Shown: in pieces, positions 6,168 to 13,471 of the stretch | Position numbering within the stretch: position 1 is the stretch's first letter | Layout: every line of letters starts with the position of its first letter | Assembly (NCBI GenBank): GCA_035943635.1 | Contig: DASZBX010000063.1 | Coordinates: forward strand, 1-14,307 | Direction of reading: 5' to 3' | Origin: DASZBX01 sp035943635 | GTDB taxonomy: Bacteria > Actinomycetota > Actinomycetes > Streptomycetales > Catenulisporaceae | Length of the DNA stretch: 14,307 bases | Translations under genes and position numbers: made by a program | Notes under the pieces: generated by a model | What the model saw: the letters and a program-made list of their open reading frames with translations, nothing else | Told to the model about the DNA's origin: nothing | Database searches by the model: none

Positions 6168-7898
6168 ATGAGGATCTCCACGGAAACGTCGGGCCAGACC
6201 GGCGGGGGCGGGCCGGGCCGAGGCCGCGGCGACGCCCGGTCGCTCCATGTCCCGGACCCGGCCGAACGTTCCGGCGACCCGTCCGCGGCCCGGTTCGAGC
6301 CCGCCTTCGAGGCCGGACCCGCGCCCGTGATCGTCGGCGCGGCCGCCCGCACCGGGTCCGCCGACGACCTGCTGACCGGCCCGGGGACCCTCGTGGACGT
6401 CCTGGCCGACGCGGCCGACCCGGTCGATCCGGCCCCCGCGATCCCGGTGGAGGCCGCCGATCCGGCCCCCGCGGCGGCGGACGAACCGCCGGCCGGTCCC
6501 GAGCCGGCCGCTCTCGGACTGCCGCTCGTCGACCCCGCCCTGCTGCCCGACGCCGACCTGCCCGCCGCGCCGCCGGCCCCGGCCGCCCCGGACTCCGCGG
6601 TCGGCCAGGTCTCCCGGATCCGCGGCGCCCAGCGGGCCCGCTGGGCCCTCGGCGCCGGCGGCCAGAGCGCCCGCAGCGCGATCCGCAGCGGCCTGAGCCG
6701 GGCCGGGCAGAGCCTGAACAGCGCCGGCCAGGCGATGACCGGCGGCGAGGGCGACAAGGCCCCGGCCGCGGCCCTGGTCCGGGTCGACCGGCGGACCAAG
6801 GACCTGACCAAGCGGCTGCGGCCGGGCGAGATCGCGGTGATCGACCACGAGGACATCGACCGGGTCGCCGCCGACGCGCTGATCGCCTGCCGGCCGGCCG
6901 CCGTGGTCAACGCCGCGCACTCGATCAGCGGCCGCTACCCCAACCTCGGCCCGGAGATCATCGTCTCGGCCGGGATCCCGCTGATCGACAACGTCGGCGC
7001 GCACGTGATGGACCTGGTCCGCGAGGGCGAGAGCCTGCGGGTGGACGGCAACGTGCTCTTCCGCGGCGAGACCCCGCTGGTCGCGGGCAAGCTGCTGGAC
7101 ACCGCGGACGTGATCGCGGCGATGGAGGAGGCCCGGGCCGGGCTCTCCAGCCAGCTCGAGGCCTTCGTCGAGAACACCATGGAGTACCTGCGCAAGGAGC
7201 GCGACCTGCTCCTCGACGGGATCGGCGTGCCGGACGTGCGCACCGACTTCGACGACAAGCACGTGCTGATCGTGGTCCGCGGCTACCACTACCGCGAGGA
7301 CCTCAAGGTCCTGCGCCCCTACATCCGCGAGTACCGCCCGCTGCTGATCGGCGTGGACGGCGGCGCGGACGCGATCATCGAGGCCGGATACAAGCCCTCG
7401 ATGATCGTCGGCGACATGGACTCGGTCTCCGACGCCGCGCTGACCAGCGGCGCGGAACTGGTCGTGCACGCCTACCGGGACGGCCGGGCCCCGGGCCTGG
7501 ACCGGATCAGGGCCCTGGAACGCGACTGCGTGGTCTTCCCGGCCACCGGCACCAGCGAGGACATCGCGATGCTGCTGGCCGACGACAAGGGCGCCAAGCT
7601 GATCGTCGCGGTCGGCTCGCACTACAACCTGGTCGAGTTCCTGGACAAGGGCCGGGCCGGGATGTCCTCCACCTTCGTCACCCGGCTGCGGGTGGGCGGC
7701 AAGCTGGTCGACGCCAAGGGCGTCTCCCGGCTCTACCGCAGCCAGATCTCCAGCACCTCCCTGCTGCTCCTGGTCGGCGCGGCGTTCATAACCATGCTCG
7801 GTGCCGCGTACGTCTCCCCGTTGTCGGGACTGTACTGGGATGTTCTGCGCAGCTACTGGGATTCGTTCGTCTTCTGGGTGCAAGGGCTCTTTTCGTGA
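6168..7898 (+). CDS. steA: Cytokinetic ring protein SteA with long N-terminal extension
   Basis: SteA works with SteB at the septum to promote daughter-cell separation; in Corynebacterium it localises to the division ring. The 576 residues split into an Ala/Pro/Asp-rich, probably disordered N-terminus (about 1-200) and the conserved part from VRVDRRTKDLTKRLRPGEIAVIDH (about 204 onward). The latter contains a thiamine-pyrophosphokinase-like fold with GVDGG (395-399), GDMDS (415-419) and TSEDIAMLLAD (462-472). One C-terminal membrane helix (about 531-548) is followed by a short aromatic tail. Usual SteA proteins are near 390-400 residues, so the extension is about 180 residues longer than expected. 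The start may be ATG 6168 or GTG 6165; both follow a G-run at 6160-6165. The stop overlaps the steB start (GTGA), implying translational coupling. Confidence 0.9.
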   Translation: MRISTETSGQTGGGGPGRGRGDARSLHVPDPAERSGDPSAARFEPAFEAGPAPVIVGAAARTGSADDLLTGPGTLVDVLADAADPVDPAPAIPVEAADPAPAAADEPPAGPEPAALGLPLVDPALLPDADLPAAPPAPAAPDSAVGQVSRIRGAQRARWALGAGGQSARSAIRSGLSRAGQSLNSAGQAMTGGEGDKAPAAALVRVDRRTKDLTKRLRPGEIAVIDHEDIDRVAADALIACRPAAVVNAAHSISGRYPNLGPEIIVSAGIPLIDNVGAHVMDLVREGESLRVDGNVLFRGETPLVAGKLLDTADVIAAMEEARAGLSSQLEAFVENTMEYLRKERDLLLDGIGVPDVRTDFDDKHVLIVVRGYHYREDLKVLRPYIREYRPLLIGVDGGADAIIEAGYKPSMIVGDMDSVSDAALTSGAELVVHAYRDGRAPGLDRIRALERDCVVFPATGTSEDIAMLLADDKGAKLIVAVGSHYNLVEFLDKGRAGMSSTFVTRLRVGGKLVDAKGVSRLYRSQISSTSLLLLVGAAFITMLGAAYVSPLSGLYWDVLRSYWDSFVFWVQGLFS

Positions 7899-9088
7899 TC
7901 GACTTCCGCTACCACGTCGTGTCCATCGTCGCGGTGTTCCTGGCTCTGACCGTCGGTCTCGTGCTGGGCGCCTCGTTCCTCAAGGGCGCGGCGGTGCAGA
8001 ACCTGAGCGACTCGATCAACAGCCTGACCGCGCAGCGCAACAACCTCCAGCAGACCAACCGCACCCAGACCAACTCGATCACCTCCCTGGACAACTACAT
8101 CGCCGGCACCGCGCCGATCCTGGTGCAGAACTACCTGAACGGCGACAACGTCGTCGTGATCGAGGTCGCCGGCGAGGACCCGGCGCTGACCGCGGCCACG
8201 GTCGCCCTGCTCGGCAAGGCCGGCGCGAAGGTGACCGCGGACATCACGGTCACCCCGCAGCTGACCGCGACCGACGCGCCCACCGAGGCGACCCTGTCCG
8301 GACTGGTCACCAGCACCCTGCTGCCGCTCGGCCAGAACCCGGCCACCGGCCCCGCCGCGGTCCAGGCCGCCGCGGTGCTGGCCACGGCGCTGACCGTGCA
8401 GCCCCCGCCCCCCACCGACGGGACCGGCGGCGCCGGCAGCCCGACCACCGGGGCGACCACCCCGCCGGCCACCCCGCCGGCCGGCGCCCCGACGCAGACC
8501 CCGACCCCGACCGGCACCGCCACCGGCCCGGGCACGAACGCCACGCCGACCGGGATGACCTACCCGCAGGCCCAGACGGCGATCGCCGCGTTCGCCACCG
8601 ACCGCTTCATCGCGGTCAACACCGTGCCGGCCGCGCTCAAACCGGCCGATGCGGCCCAGCCCACCCTGGCCTTCATCGCCGCGCCGACCACCGCCAACAC
8701 CCCCGCGCAGAACGCCGCGTACGTCACCCTGGCCGAGGCCCTGCGCGCGGACGGAGCGACGCCGGTGATGGGCGGGGCGGCCGAGAACAACACGGCCGGC
8801 TCCTCCCAGGACGGCGGCCTGCTCGACGCCGCGCTCAAGGACGGCACCGCGGCCAAGCAGATCGCCACCGTGGACAACATGAACCTGACGATCGGCCAGG
8901 TCGCGGTCGTGTTCACCCTCTGGGAGGCGGACGCGAACGCGATGGCCGGATCCACCAACCCGGCCAAGCACTACGGCAGCGTCGGCCCGGCCACCCAGGG
9001 GCTGCTGCCGCAACTGAGCCCGCTGCCGCAGCCGACCGTGCAGCCGACCGGAACCGGCACCCCCGCGCCGCCGACCCCGACCCCCTGA
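7895..9088 (+). CDS. steB: SteB / MctB-family membrane protein
   Basis: This is a 397-residue member of the SteB/MctB family, often annotated as 'copper transporter' from work on mycobacterial Rv1698; in Corynebacterium the homologue SteB partners SteA in cell separation, which fits the gene pair here better. MIDFRYHVVSIVAVFLALTVG opens with the family hallmark and forms the only membrane helix (about 8-27). A short coiled coil (about 33-66, Gln/Asn/Leu-rich) follows, then an extracytoplasmic domain. A Thr/Pro/Gly-rich linker at about 169-220 splits that domain into two parts, and the C-terminus (376-397) is again Pro/Thr-rich; such tracts are common in wall-spanning proteins. The GTG start at 7895 overlaps the steA stop by 4 bases. 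The copper role is unproven. Confidence 0.9.
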   Translation: MIDFRYHVVSIVAVFLALTVGLVLGASFLKGAAVQNLSDSINSLTAQRNNLQQTNRTQTNSITSLDNYIAGTAPILVQNYLNGDNVVVIEVAGEDPALTAATVALLGKAGAKVTADITVTPQLTATDAPTEATLSGLVTSTLLPLGQNPATGPAAVQAAAVLATALTVQPPPPTDGTGGAGSPTTGATTPPATPPAGAPTQTPTPTGTATGPGTNATPTGMTYPQAQTAIAAFATDRFIAVNTVPAALKPADAAQPTLAFIAAPTTANTPAQNAAYVTLAEALRADGATPVMGGAAENNTAGSSQDGGLLDAALKDGTAAKQIATVDNMNLTIGQVAVVFTLWEADANAMAGSTNPAKHYGSVGPATQGLLPQLSPLPQPTVQPTGTGTPAPPTPTP

Positions 9089-9126
9089 GACACGCCGAAC
9101 CGAAGCACCGCGAAGGAGCGTCCAGG

Positions 9127-9174
9127 ATGAGGGAACGGCCGGATCGTCGGCGAGCCCGCCCGGAAACGGCATAG
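9127..9174 (+). CDS. Possible 15-residue Arg-rich leader peptide
   Basis: An ATG at 9127 opens a 15-codon frame (MRERPDRRRARPETA) ending in TAG. A strong GAAGGAG ribosome site stands at 9112-9118, 8 bases upstream, better than those of the flanking genes. Six of 15 residues are Arg, using AGG and CGA among the codons. It lies between steB and the MraY-like gene and before two competing hairpins. It could be a leader peptide, a small independent protein or a chance frame in GC-rich DNA. Confidence 0.3.
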   Translation: MRERPDRRRARPETA

Positions 9175-9177
9175 GCT
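9172..9177 (+). promoter_or_regulatory. Candidate -10 for the MraY-like/murJ cassette
   Basis: TAGGCT matches TANNNT and is the same hexamer seen before the SCP2-like gene. A start about 7 bases downstream would begin the mRNA at 9184-9185, just at the hairpins. No clear -35 was found. A GTG sits exactly at 9185 but opens a frame different from the real downstream gene. Confidence 0.35.
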
Positions 9178-9180
9178 GTG

Positions 9181-9215
9181 CCGGGTGAACCCGGGGCCGG
9201 CTCGCCCGGCCCGGG
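9181..9215 (+). promoter_or_regulatory. Two mutually exclusive hairpins in the leader region
   Basis: Hairpin A pairs CCGGG (9181-9185) with CCCGG (9190-9194) around a TGAA loop. Hairpin B pairs 9190-9200 with 9206-9215 (CCC, one bulged G, GGGCCGG / CCGGCCC GGG) around loop CTCGC, 10 pairs in all. They share 9190-9194, so only one can form. Whether this is regulatory or a product of high GC content is undecided. Confidence 0.35.
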
Positions 9216-9272
9216 CTCGGGCACCACCCACGAGATCGCCACGACTCAGGAACGGACCAGGTAACACGAACC

Positions 9273-10151
9273 ATGGCAATCGCGGCGAAGAGACCCTCCG
9301 GCGGCACCGTACTGCTCGCGGCCGCGGCCGGCGGCGCGCTCGGCCGGCTCGCGTTCAACGCGCTGCGCCGCCGGCCCGCCCCGCTGTCCGCGGCCCTCGG
9401 CGTCGACCCGAAGGTCTGGGAGCGGACCAACCACCGCGGCGAACCGGTGACCCTGCTGGAGGGCCCGGCCTACGCCGCGGCCGCCACCGCCGCGGTCGCC
9501 CTGGCCCCCGGCCTGCCGCCCCGGCTGCGCGCGGCCGCGGTGCTCGCCTCGGCCGGAGCCGGCGCGTTCGGGGTCTACGACGACCTGTACGGCAACGGCG
9601 ACCGGCGCGGCCTGCGCGGCCACCTGACCGCCCTGAGCAAGGGCGAGGTGACCACCGGCGGGGTCAAGCTGCTGGGCATCGGCGCGGTCGGCCTGGCCGC
9701 CGGCGCCCTGGCCCGCCCGCCCGGCGCCGACTCGCTGACCGACCGTCTGCTGGCCGGCGCGGTGGTCGCGGCCGGCGCCAACATGGTCAACCTGTTCGAC
9801 CTGCGGCCCGGCCGGGCGATCAAGGCCGCCGCGATCGCCGCCGCCCCCGCGCTGCTGCGCGGCGAGTTCGGCTCGGCCGGCAACGTGGTCCGGGCCGCCG
9901 CCCTGGGCACCGCCGCCGCGGTGCTGCCGGAGGATCTCGGCGAGCGCGCCATGCTCGGGGACGGCGGGGCCAACGCCCTGGGCGCGCTGCTCGGCGTCGC
10001 GGCGGTCTCGGCCGGGGGCCGCGGCTCCCTGCTCTGGCGCGCGGCCGCCCTGGCCGCGCTGACCGGGGCCAGCGAGAAGGTCTCCTTCACCAAGGTGATC
10101 GCCGGCAACGCGCCGCTGCGCGCGCTCGACGGACTCGGCCGCCGTGTCTAG
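9273..10151 (+). CDS. Short MraY/WecA-like phosphoglycosyl transferase
   Basis: This is a 292-residue, mostly hydrophobic protein of the polyisoprenyl-phosphate phospho-sugar transferase (glycosyltransferase 4 / MraY-WecA) superfamily. Enzymes of this superfamily move a sugar-1-phosphate from a nucleotide sugar to undecaprenyl phosphate at the membrane. Visible motifs: the Mg-binding Asp pair in VYDDLYG (Asp103/104), KGEVTTGGVKL (123-132), NLFDLRPGRAIK (173-184, replacing the NxTDGxDG loop of true MraY), and MLGDGGANALGALLG (227-241, Asp230). The C-terminal His-rich loop (HHH) of authentic MraY is absent; instead there is EKVSFTKVI (268-276), a signature of uncharacterised paralogues. At 292 residues it is shorter than MraY (about 360). 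It overlaps murJ by 8 bases, pointing to a shared pathway. The exact sugar and acceptor cannot be read from sequence. Confidence 0.82.
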   Translation: MAIAAKRPSGGTVLLAAAAGGALGRLAFNALRRRPAPLSAALGVDPKVWERTNHRGEPVTLLEGPAYAAAATAAVALAPGLPPRLRAAAVLASAGAGAFGVYDDLYGNGDRRGLRGHLTALSKGEVTTGGVKLLGIGAVGLAAGALARPPGADSLTDRLLAGAVVAAGANMVNLFDLRPGRAIKAAAIAAAPALLRGEFGSAGNVVRAAALGTAAAVLPEDLGERAMLGDGGANALGALLGVAAVSAGGRGSLLWRAAALAALTGASEKVSFTKVIAGNAPLRALDGLGRRV

Positions 10152-12165
10152 ACGCACCACACCTCCCGCTGAGCCGAACGCACGGGGGGCGCTCCACCCT
10201 GCCCGCGCGGCGGCGTCCGCGCGGGCGGCCGAACCGCGCCCGGACGGCGGATACCCGGACACCGCGCACACCGAGACGTCGCACAGCAGCCAGAACCAGA
10301 ACCACGGCCACACCGACGCCGCCCGCGACGAGGCCGGCCGGCCGGACCACAACCACGCCGGCCCGTCCCGCACGGGCGCACCAGCCCCGGCCGCCCGCGC
10401 GGATTCGTCCGATCTGGCGATTTCGCAACACGCCGGGGTGGAACCGCACGGCGTGGACGAACCATTGGTCCAGCCGATCACCGAGGAGGACGCGCCCCGG
10501 CGCGGCCAGGTCCCCGGCGGCCGCACCCGCACCGGCGCCGGCCCGGCCCGCTCCCTGGCAGCCGGCGCGGCCCTGATCGCGGGCGTCACCGTGCTCTCCC
10601 GCCTGGTCGGCTTCCTGCGCACCCTGGTCTTCTCGCACACGGTCGGCTCCAACAACCTGGCCGACGCGTACAACTCGGCGAACCAGATCCCGAACACGGT
10701 GTTCGACATCGTGGCCGGCGGGGCCCTGGCCAGCGTGGCCGTGCCGCTGCTGGCCGGCCCGTTCGCCCGCCGGGACCGGACTGCGGCCTCGAAGATCGTC
10801 TCCCCGCTGCTGACCTGGTCCATCGCGGTGCTGCTGCCGCTGAGCCTGCTCGGCATGGCCTGCGCCGGACTGCTCGGCGACCTGATCGCCGGCCCGAGCC
10901 ACGACATCCCCGGCTACGCGCAGACCGTCAGCGACTTCCTGACCCTGTTCCTGCCGCAGATCCCGCTCTACGCGGTGGCCGTGGTCCTCTCCGCGACCCT
11001 GCAGGCCGACCGCAGATTCCTCGCGCCCGCACTCGCACCGCTGCTGTCGAGCCTGGTCGTGGTGTGCACGTACCTGCTGTTCGGCCAGACCGACCCGCGC
11101 GCCGCAGGCGACCTGAGCGAACTGGACCCCCGCGCCCGCCTGATCCTCGGCCTGGGCACCACGCTCGGCGTGGCGATGCTCGTCCTGGCGCTGCTGCCCG
11201 CCGTGCGCAGAACGGGATTGCGGCTGCGGCCCACGTTCCGTTTCCCGCCCGGCCTGGCCCGCCGCGCCGGAGCCCTGGCCGTGGCGGGCATCGCGACGCT
11301 CGTGGCACAGAACCTCGCCACCCTGGGCGTGGTGCTGCTGACCAACTACCGCGCCGTCAGCGGCGCGCTGGCGGTCTACAACTTCAGCTGGGCGGTGTAC
11401 GTGCTGCCGTACGCGGTCCTGGCCGTCCCGATCGCCACGACCGCGTTCACCGACCTGTCCGCCCGCGCCGAAACCGGCGACCACGCCGGCTACCGCGACG
11501 CGGTGGCGTCCACGACCCGCGCCGTCCTGATCGCGGCCTGCGGCGGAGCGGCGCTGCTGATGGCGACCGCGTGGCCGATGGCGTACCTGTTCATCGAACG
11601 CAACGTCCCCGGCGACCCGCCCCAGTCGAGCATGGCGTACGGCCTGCTCGCCTTCGCCCCGGGACTGCTGGGTTACGCGGCGATCGCCCACCTGGGCCGG
11701 GTCCTGTACGCCGCAGGCCGCGGCCGCGCGGCGGCGGGCGCGACGGTGACCGGCTGGCTGGCGGTACTGGCCGTGGACTGCGCCCTGATCTTCGCCCTGC
11801 CGAAATCCGACGCCGTGACCGCGCTAGGCCTGGGCAACACGATCGGTATGACGGTCGCCGGAGCAGCCCTGCTGACCGCGGTCCGCCGCCAGATCGGCCG
11901 CGGCGTGTTCGCCGGCCTGCCGCGCGCGTTCGCGGTCAGCGTGCTGGCCGCGGCCGTGGCCGGCTCGGTCGGCTGGCTCGTGGCGATCCTGATCGGCCCG
12001 TTGAGCCCGACCCTGGCGATGGCCGAAGCGGTGCTGTGCGCACTGGTCGCGCTGTGCCTGTACGCAGGCGGGCTGCTGTTGTTCGACGACGGAGACCTCA
12101 GGCCGACCCTGGCCAACATAACCGCCCGTCTGCGGGCCCGGATCCGCCCCGGAGGCTCCCGATGA
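10144..12165 (+). CDS. murJ: MurJ/MviN-family lipid-linked glycan flippase
   Basis: MurJ moves lipid-linked peptidoglycan precursors (lipid II) across the cytoplasmic membrane. From residue 136 (RSLAAGAALIAGVTVLSRL) the 673-residue protein is a typical MviN/MurJ with many hydrophobic segments. Arg153 and Arg159 in SRLVGFLRT match the two essential N-terminal arginines of Escherichia coli MurJ, and Asp174 (NLADAY) a further conserved acid. The first 135 residues are hydrophilic, with a His/Gln/Asn/Asp patch (about 42-71: HTETSHSSQNQNHGH and on to DHNHAG). The C-terminus has no kinase-like domain, unlike mycobacterial MviN. The GTG at 10144 overlaps the preceding stop; a later start (GTG 10438 or 10453) would remove most of the extension. 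Being located here rather than with the oriC genes, it may be a paralogue handling a different glycan. Confidence 0.88.
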   Translation: MSRRTTPPAEPNARGALHPARAAASARAAEPRPDGGYPDTAHTETSHSSQNQNHGHTDAARDEAGRPDHNHAGPSRTGAPAPAARADSSDLAISQHAGVEPHGVDEPLVQPITEEDAPRRGQVPGGRTRTGAGPARSLAAGAALIAGVTVLSRLVGFLRTLVFSHTVGSNNLADAYNSANQIPNTVFDIVAGGALASVAVPLLAGPFARRDRTAASKIVSPLLTWSIAVLLPLSLLGMACAGLLGDLIAGPSHDIPGYAQTVSDFLTLFLPQIPLYAVAVVLSATLQADRRFLAPALAPLLSSLVVVCTYLLFGQTDPRAAGDLSELDPRARLILGLGTTLGVAMLVLALLPAVRRTGLRLRPTFRFPPGLARRAGALAVAGIATLVAQNLATLGVVLLTNYRAVSGALAVYNFSWAVYVLPYAVLAVPIATTAFTDLSARAETGDHAGYRDAVASTTRAVLIAACGGAALLMATAWPMAYLFIERNVPGDPPQSSMAYGLLAFAPGLLGYAAIAHLGRVLYAAGRGRAAAGATVTGWLAVLAVDCALIFALPKSDAVTALGLGNTIGMTVAGAALLTAVRRQIGRGVFAGLPRAFAVSVLAAAVAGSVGWLVAILIGPLSPTLAMAEAVLCALVALCLYAGGLLLFDDGDLRPTLANITARLRARIRPGGSR

Positions 12166-13274
12166 GGATCGTGTTGGTGTTGGGGAGCAGTACCGGGGGG
12201 ATCGGCGCGCACGTCCGCGATTTGGCCGGGTTCTTGATACGCGAGGGGCATCAGGTCGTGGTGGCCGGGCCTGCGGCTACGGATGAGCAGTTCGGGTTCA
12301 GCGGTGGGGCGGGCGCCGCTGTGCCGTCCGCGCGCAGGGGGCGGGCTGTGCGCTTCGTCCCGGTAGCCATCGGTCCGGCTCCGGACCCGGCGCACGATCT
12401 GACCGCCGTGCGGACCCTGCGCCGCCTGACCCGGGACGCCGATGTCGTACACGCACACGGTGTCCGCGCCGGATCTCTGACCCGGCTCGCCCTGCCGCAT
12501 GCGTCTGGGGCACCGCGGAGTGTGGTCACCTTGCACAATGCGATGCTGGCCACGGGAGGCAAGGCGAAACTGCTCGGCGTGCTCGAACGGATGGCCGTAC
12601 GCCGCGCCGACGTGGTCCTCGGAGCCTCGGCTGATTTAGTGGCCCGTGCCCGCGAGCTGGGCGCCCGCCGGGCCGAGTTGGGGCCCGTGCCTGCGCCGCC
12701 GCTGCGTCCGGCTACGCGGAGTCGGCCGCAGGTTCGGGCTGAGTTGGGGTTGGATCGCAATCGTCCGCTGCTGCTGGCTGTTGGCCGTCTGGCGCCGCAG
12801 AAGGCTTATCCGGTGCTGCTGGATGCTTTGGCTCGGGTGGAGAGTACGACCAAGCCGACTTTGTTGATCGCGGGCGATGGTCCGCTGCGGGCGGAGTTGC
12901 AGGCGAAGATCGATCGCCTTGGCGTTGATGCGCATTTGTTGGGGCGGCGCGAGGATATTGCCGATCTGCTTGCGGCGGCTGATGTTTTCGTGTTGTGCTC
13001 GGATTGGGAGGCTCGGGCTCTGGTAGTGCAGGAGGCCATGCGGGCCGGGTTGCCGGTTCTTGCCACGAAGGTCGGCGGGATTCCTGAGCTGGTCGGGTCC
13101 GCTGCCGTGTTGGTGCCGCCCGGGGAGCCGGGGGCTTTCGCGCGGGCGCTTGGGACGATTCTCGGGGATGCCGAGAAGCAGGGGCGGTTGCGGAAGGCTG
13201 CTTTGGCTCAGGCTGCTACCTGGCCGAGTTCTGAGGCTGCTTTGGCGCTTGTTTTGGCTTGTTATTCGGATTGA
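12162..13274 (+). CDS. GT4-family glycosyltransferase
   Basis: This is a 370-residue GT-B fold glycosyltransferase of family GT4, a cytoplasmic or membrane-associated enzyme that retains the anomeric configuration of the nucleotide sugar. The N-terminal domain opens with MRIVLVLGSSTGGIGAHVRD (acceptor side) and includes VVHAHGVRAG (95-104). The C-terminal domain carries AVGRLAPQKAY (206-216), IAGDGPLR (236-243), and the EX7E motif: Glu283 and Glu291 in SDWEARALVVQEAMRAG, followed by VGGIPELV. Ribosome site GGAGG (12151-12155) lies 6 bases before the ATG, which overlaps the murJ stop (ATGA), so translation is coupled. From about 12700 the codons shift to T- and G-ending forms (GTT, GAT, TTG, GCT), unlike murJ. 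The substrate is unknown; with the MraY-like and MurJ proteins it likely adds a sugar to a lipid-linked intermediate. Confidence 0.88.
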   Translation: MRIVLVLGSSTGGIGAHVRDLAGFLIREGHQVVVAGPAATDEQFGFSGGAGAAVPSARRGRAVRFVPVAIGPAPDPAHDLTAVRTLRRLTRDADVVHAHGVRAGSLTRLALPHASGAPRSVVTLHNAMLATGGKAKLLGVLERMAVRRADVVLGASADLVARARELGARRAELGPVPAPPLRPATRSRPQVRAELGLDRNRPLLLAVGRLAPQKAYPVLLDALARVESTTKPTLLIAGDGPLRAELQAKIDRLGVDAHLLGRREDIADLLAAADVFVLCSDWEARALVVQEAMRAGLPVLATKVGGIPELVGSAAVLVPPGEPGAFARALGTILGDAEKQGRLRKAALAQAATWPSSEAALALVLACYSD

Positions 13275-13276
13275 GT

Positions 13277-13301
13277 GGGGGCCGGGGGTGGGGAGGGTGG
13301 G
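13277..13301 (+). other. G-quadruplex motif after the glycosyltransferase gene
   Basis: Five runs of three or more G (5, 5, 4, 3 and 3) are separated by loops of 2, 1, 1 and 1 bases, beginning 3 bases after the stop codon on the coding strand. This meets the usual intramolecular G4 pattern with very short loops. Confidence 0.6.
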
Positions 13302-13345
13302 CTGTTTCGGCTTGCTCTGGGTTGGTGGTTGGGTTGCGGTGGATG

Positions 13346-13359
13346 AGTTGAAGTCAACT
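13346..13359. repeat. 14-bp near-perfect palindrome
   Basis: AGTTGA-AG-TCAACT has two perfect 6-base arms around a 2-base centre. The size and symmetry resemble a dimeric repressor site, but no regulator gene is nearby and no promoter hexamer overlaps it. Confidence 0.4.
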
Positions 13360-13366
13360 GCGGCCC

Positions 13367-13436
13367 GTGGCAATTTTCCGCGCAGGGTCAGGCGATGGGT
13401 GAGTTCGAGACGCGAGAAAATCACCACGGTTTTCTC
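13367..13436. repeat. Alternative inverted repeats in AT-containing DNA
   Basis: Repeat 1 pairs GTGG-CA-ATTTTC-CGCG (13367-13382) with CGCG-A-GAAAAT-CA-CCAC (13411-13427): 14 base pairs, a 2x2 internal loop and one bulged A, with a 28-base loop. Repeat 2 pairs GAGAAAA (13414-13420) with TTTTCTC (13430-13436) around a 9-base loop. Both use the same GAAAA segment, so the two folds exclude each other. Confidence 0.5.
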
Positions 13437-13471
13437 CCCCGGGCCACCTCTCGAGGAGCTCACCTAGAGGC

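Noticed and set aside
5258..6910. A long Ser/Arg/Ala-rich minus-strand frame across the recN-steA junction.
   Set aside because: It spans two well-supported genes and their intergenic DNA and shows no family motif.
12636..13463. A 275-codon minus-strand frame with a less biased N-terminus lying in the intergenic gap.
   Set aside because: About three quarters is the complement of the glycosyltransferase gene and no family is recognisable. The first 60 codons over the gap are worth only a homology search.
13060..13467. A 135-codon plus-strand frame ending in the gap.
   Set aside because: Its first half is an out-of-frame reading of the glycosyltransferase; it has no ribosome site and no recognisable domain.
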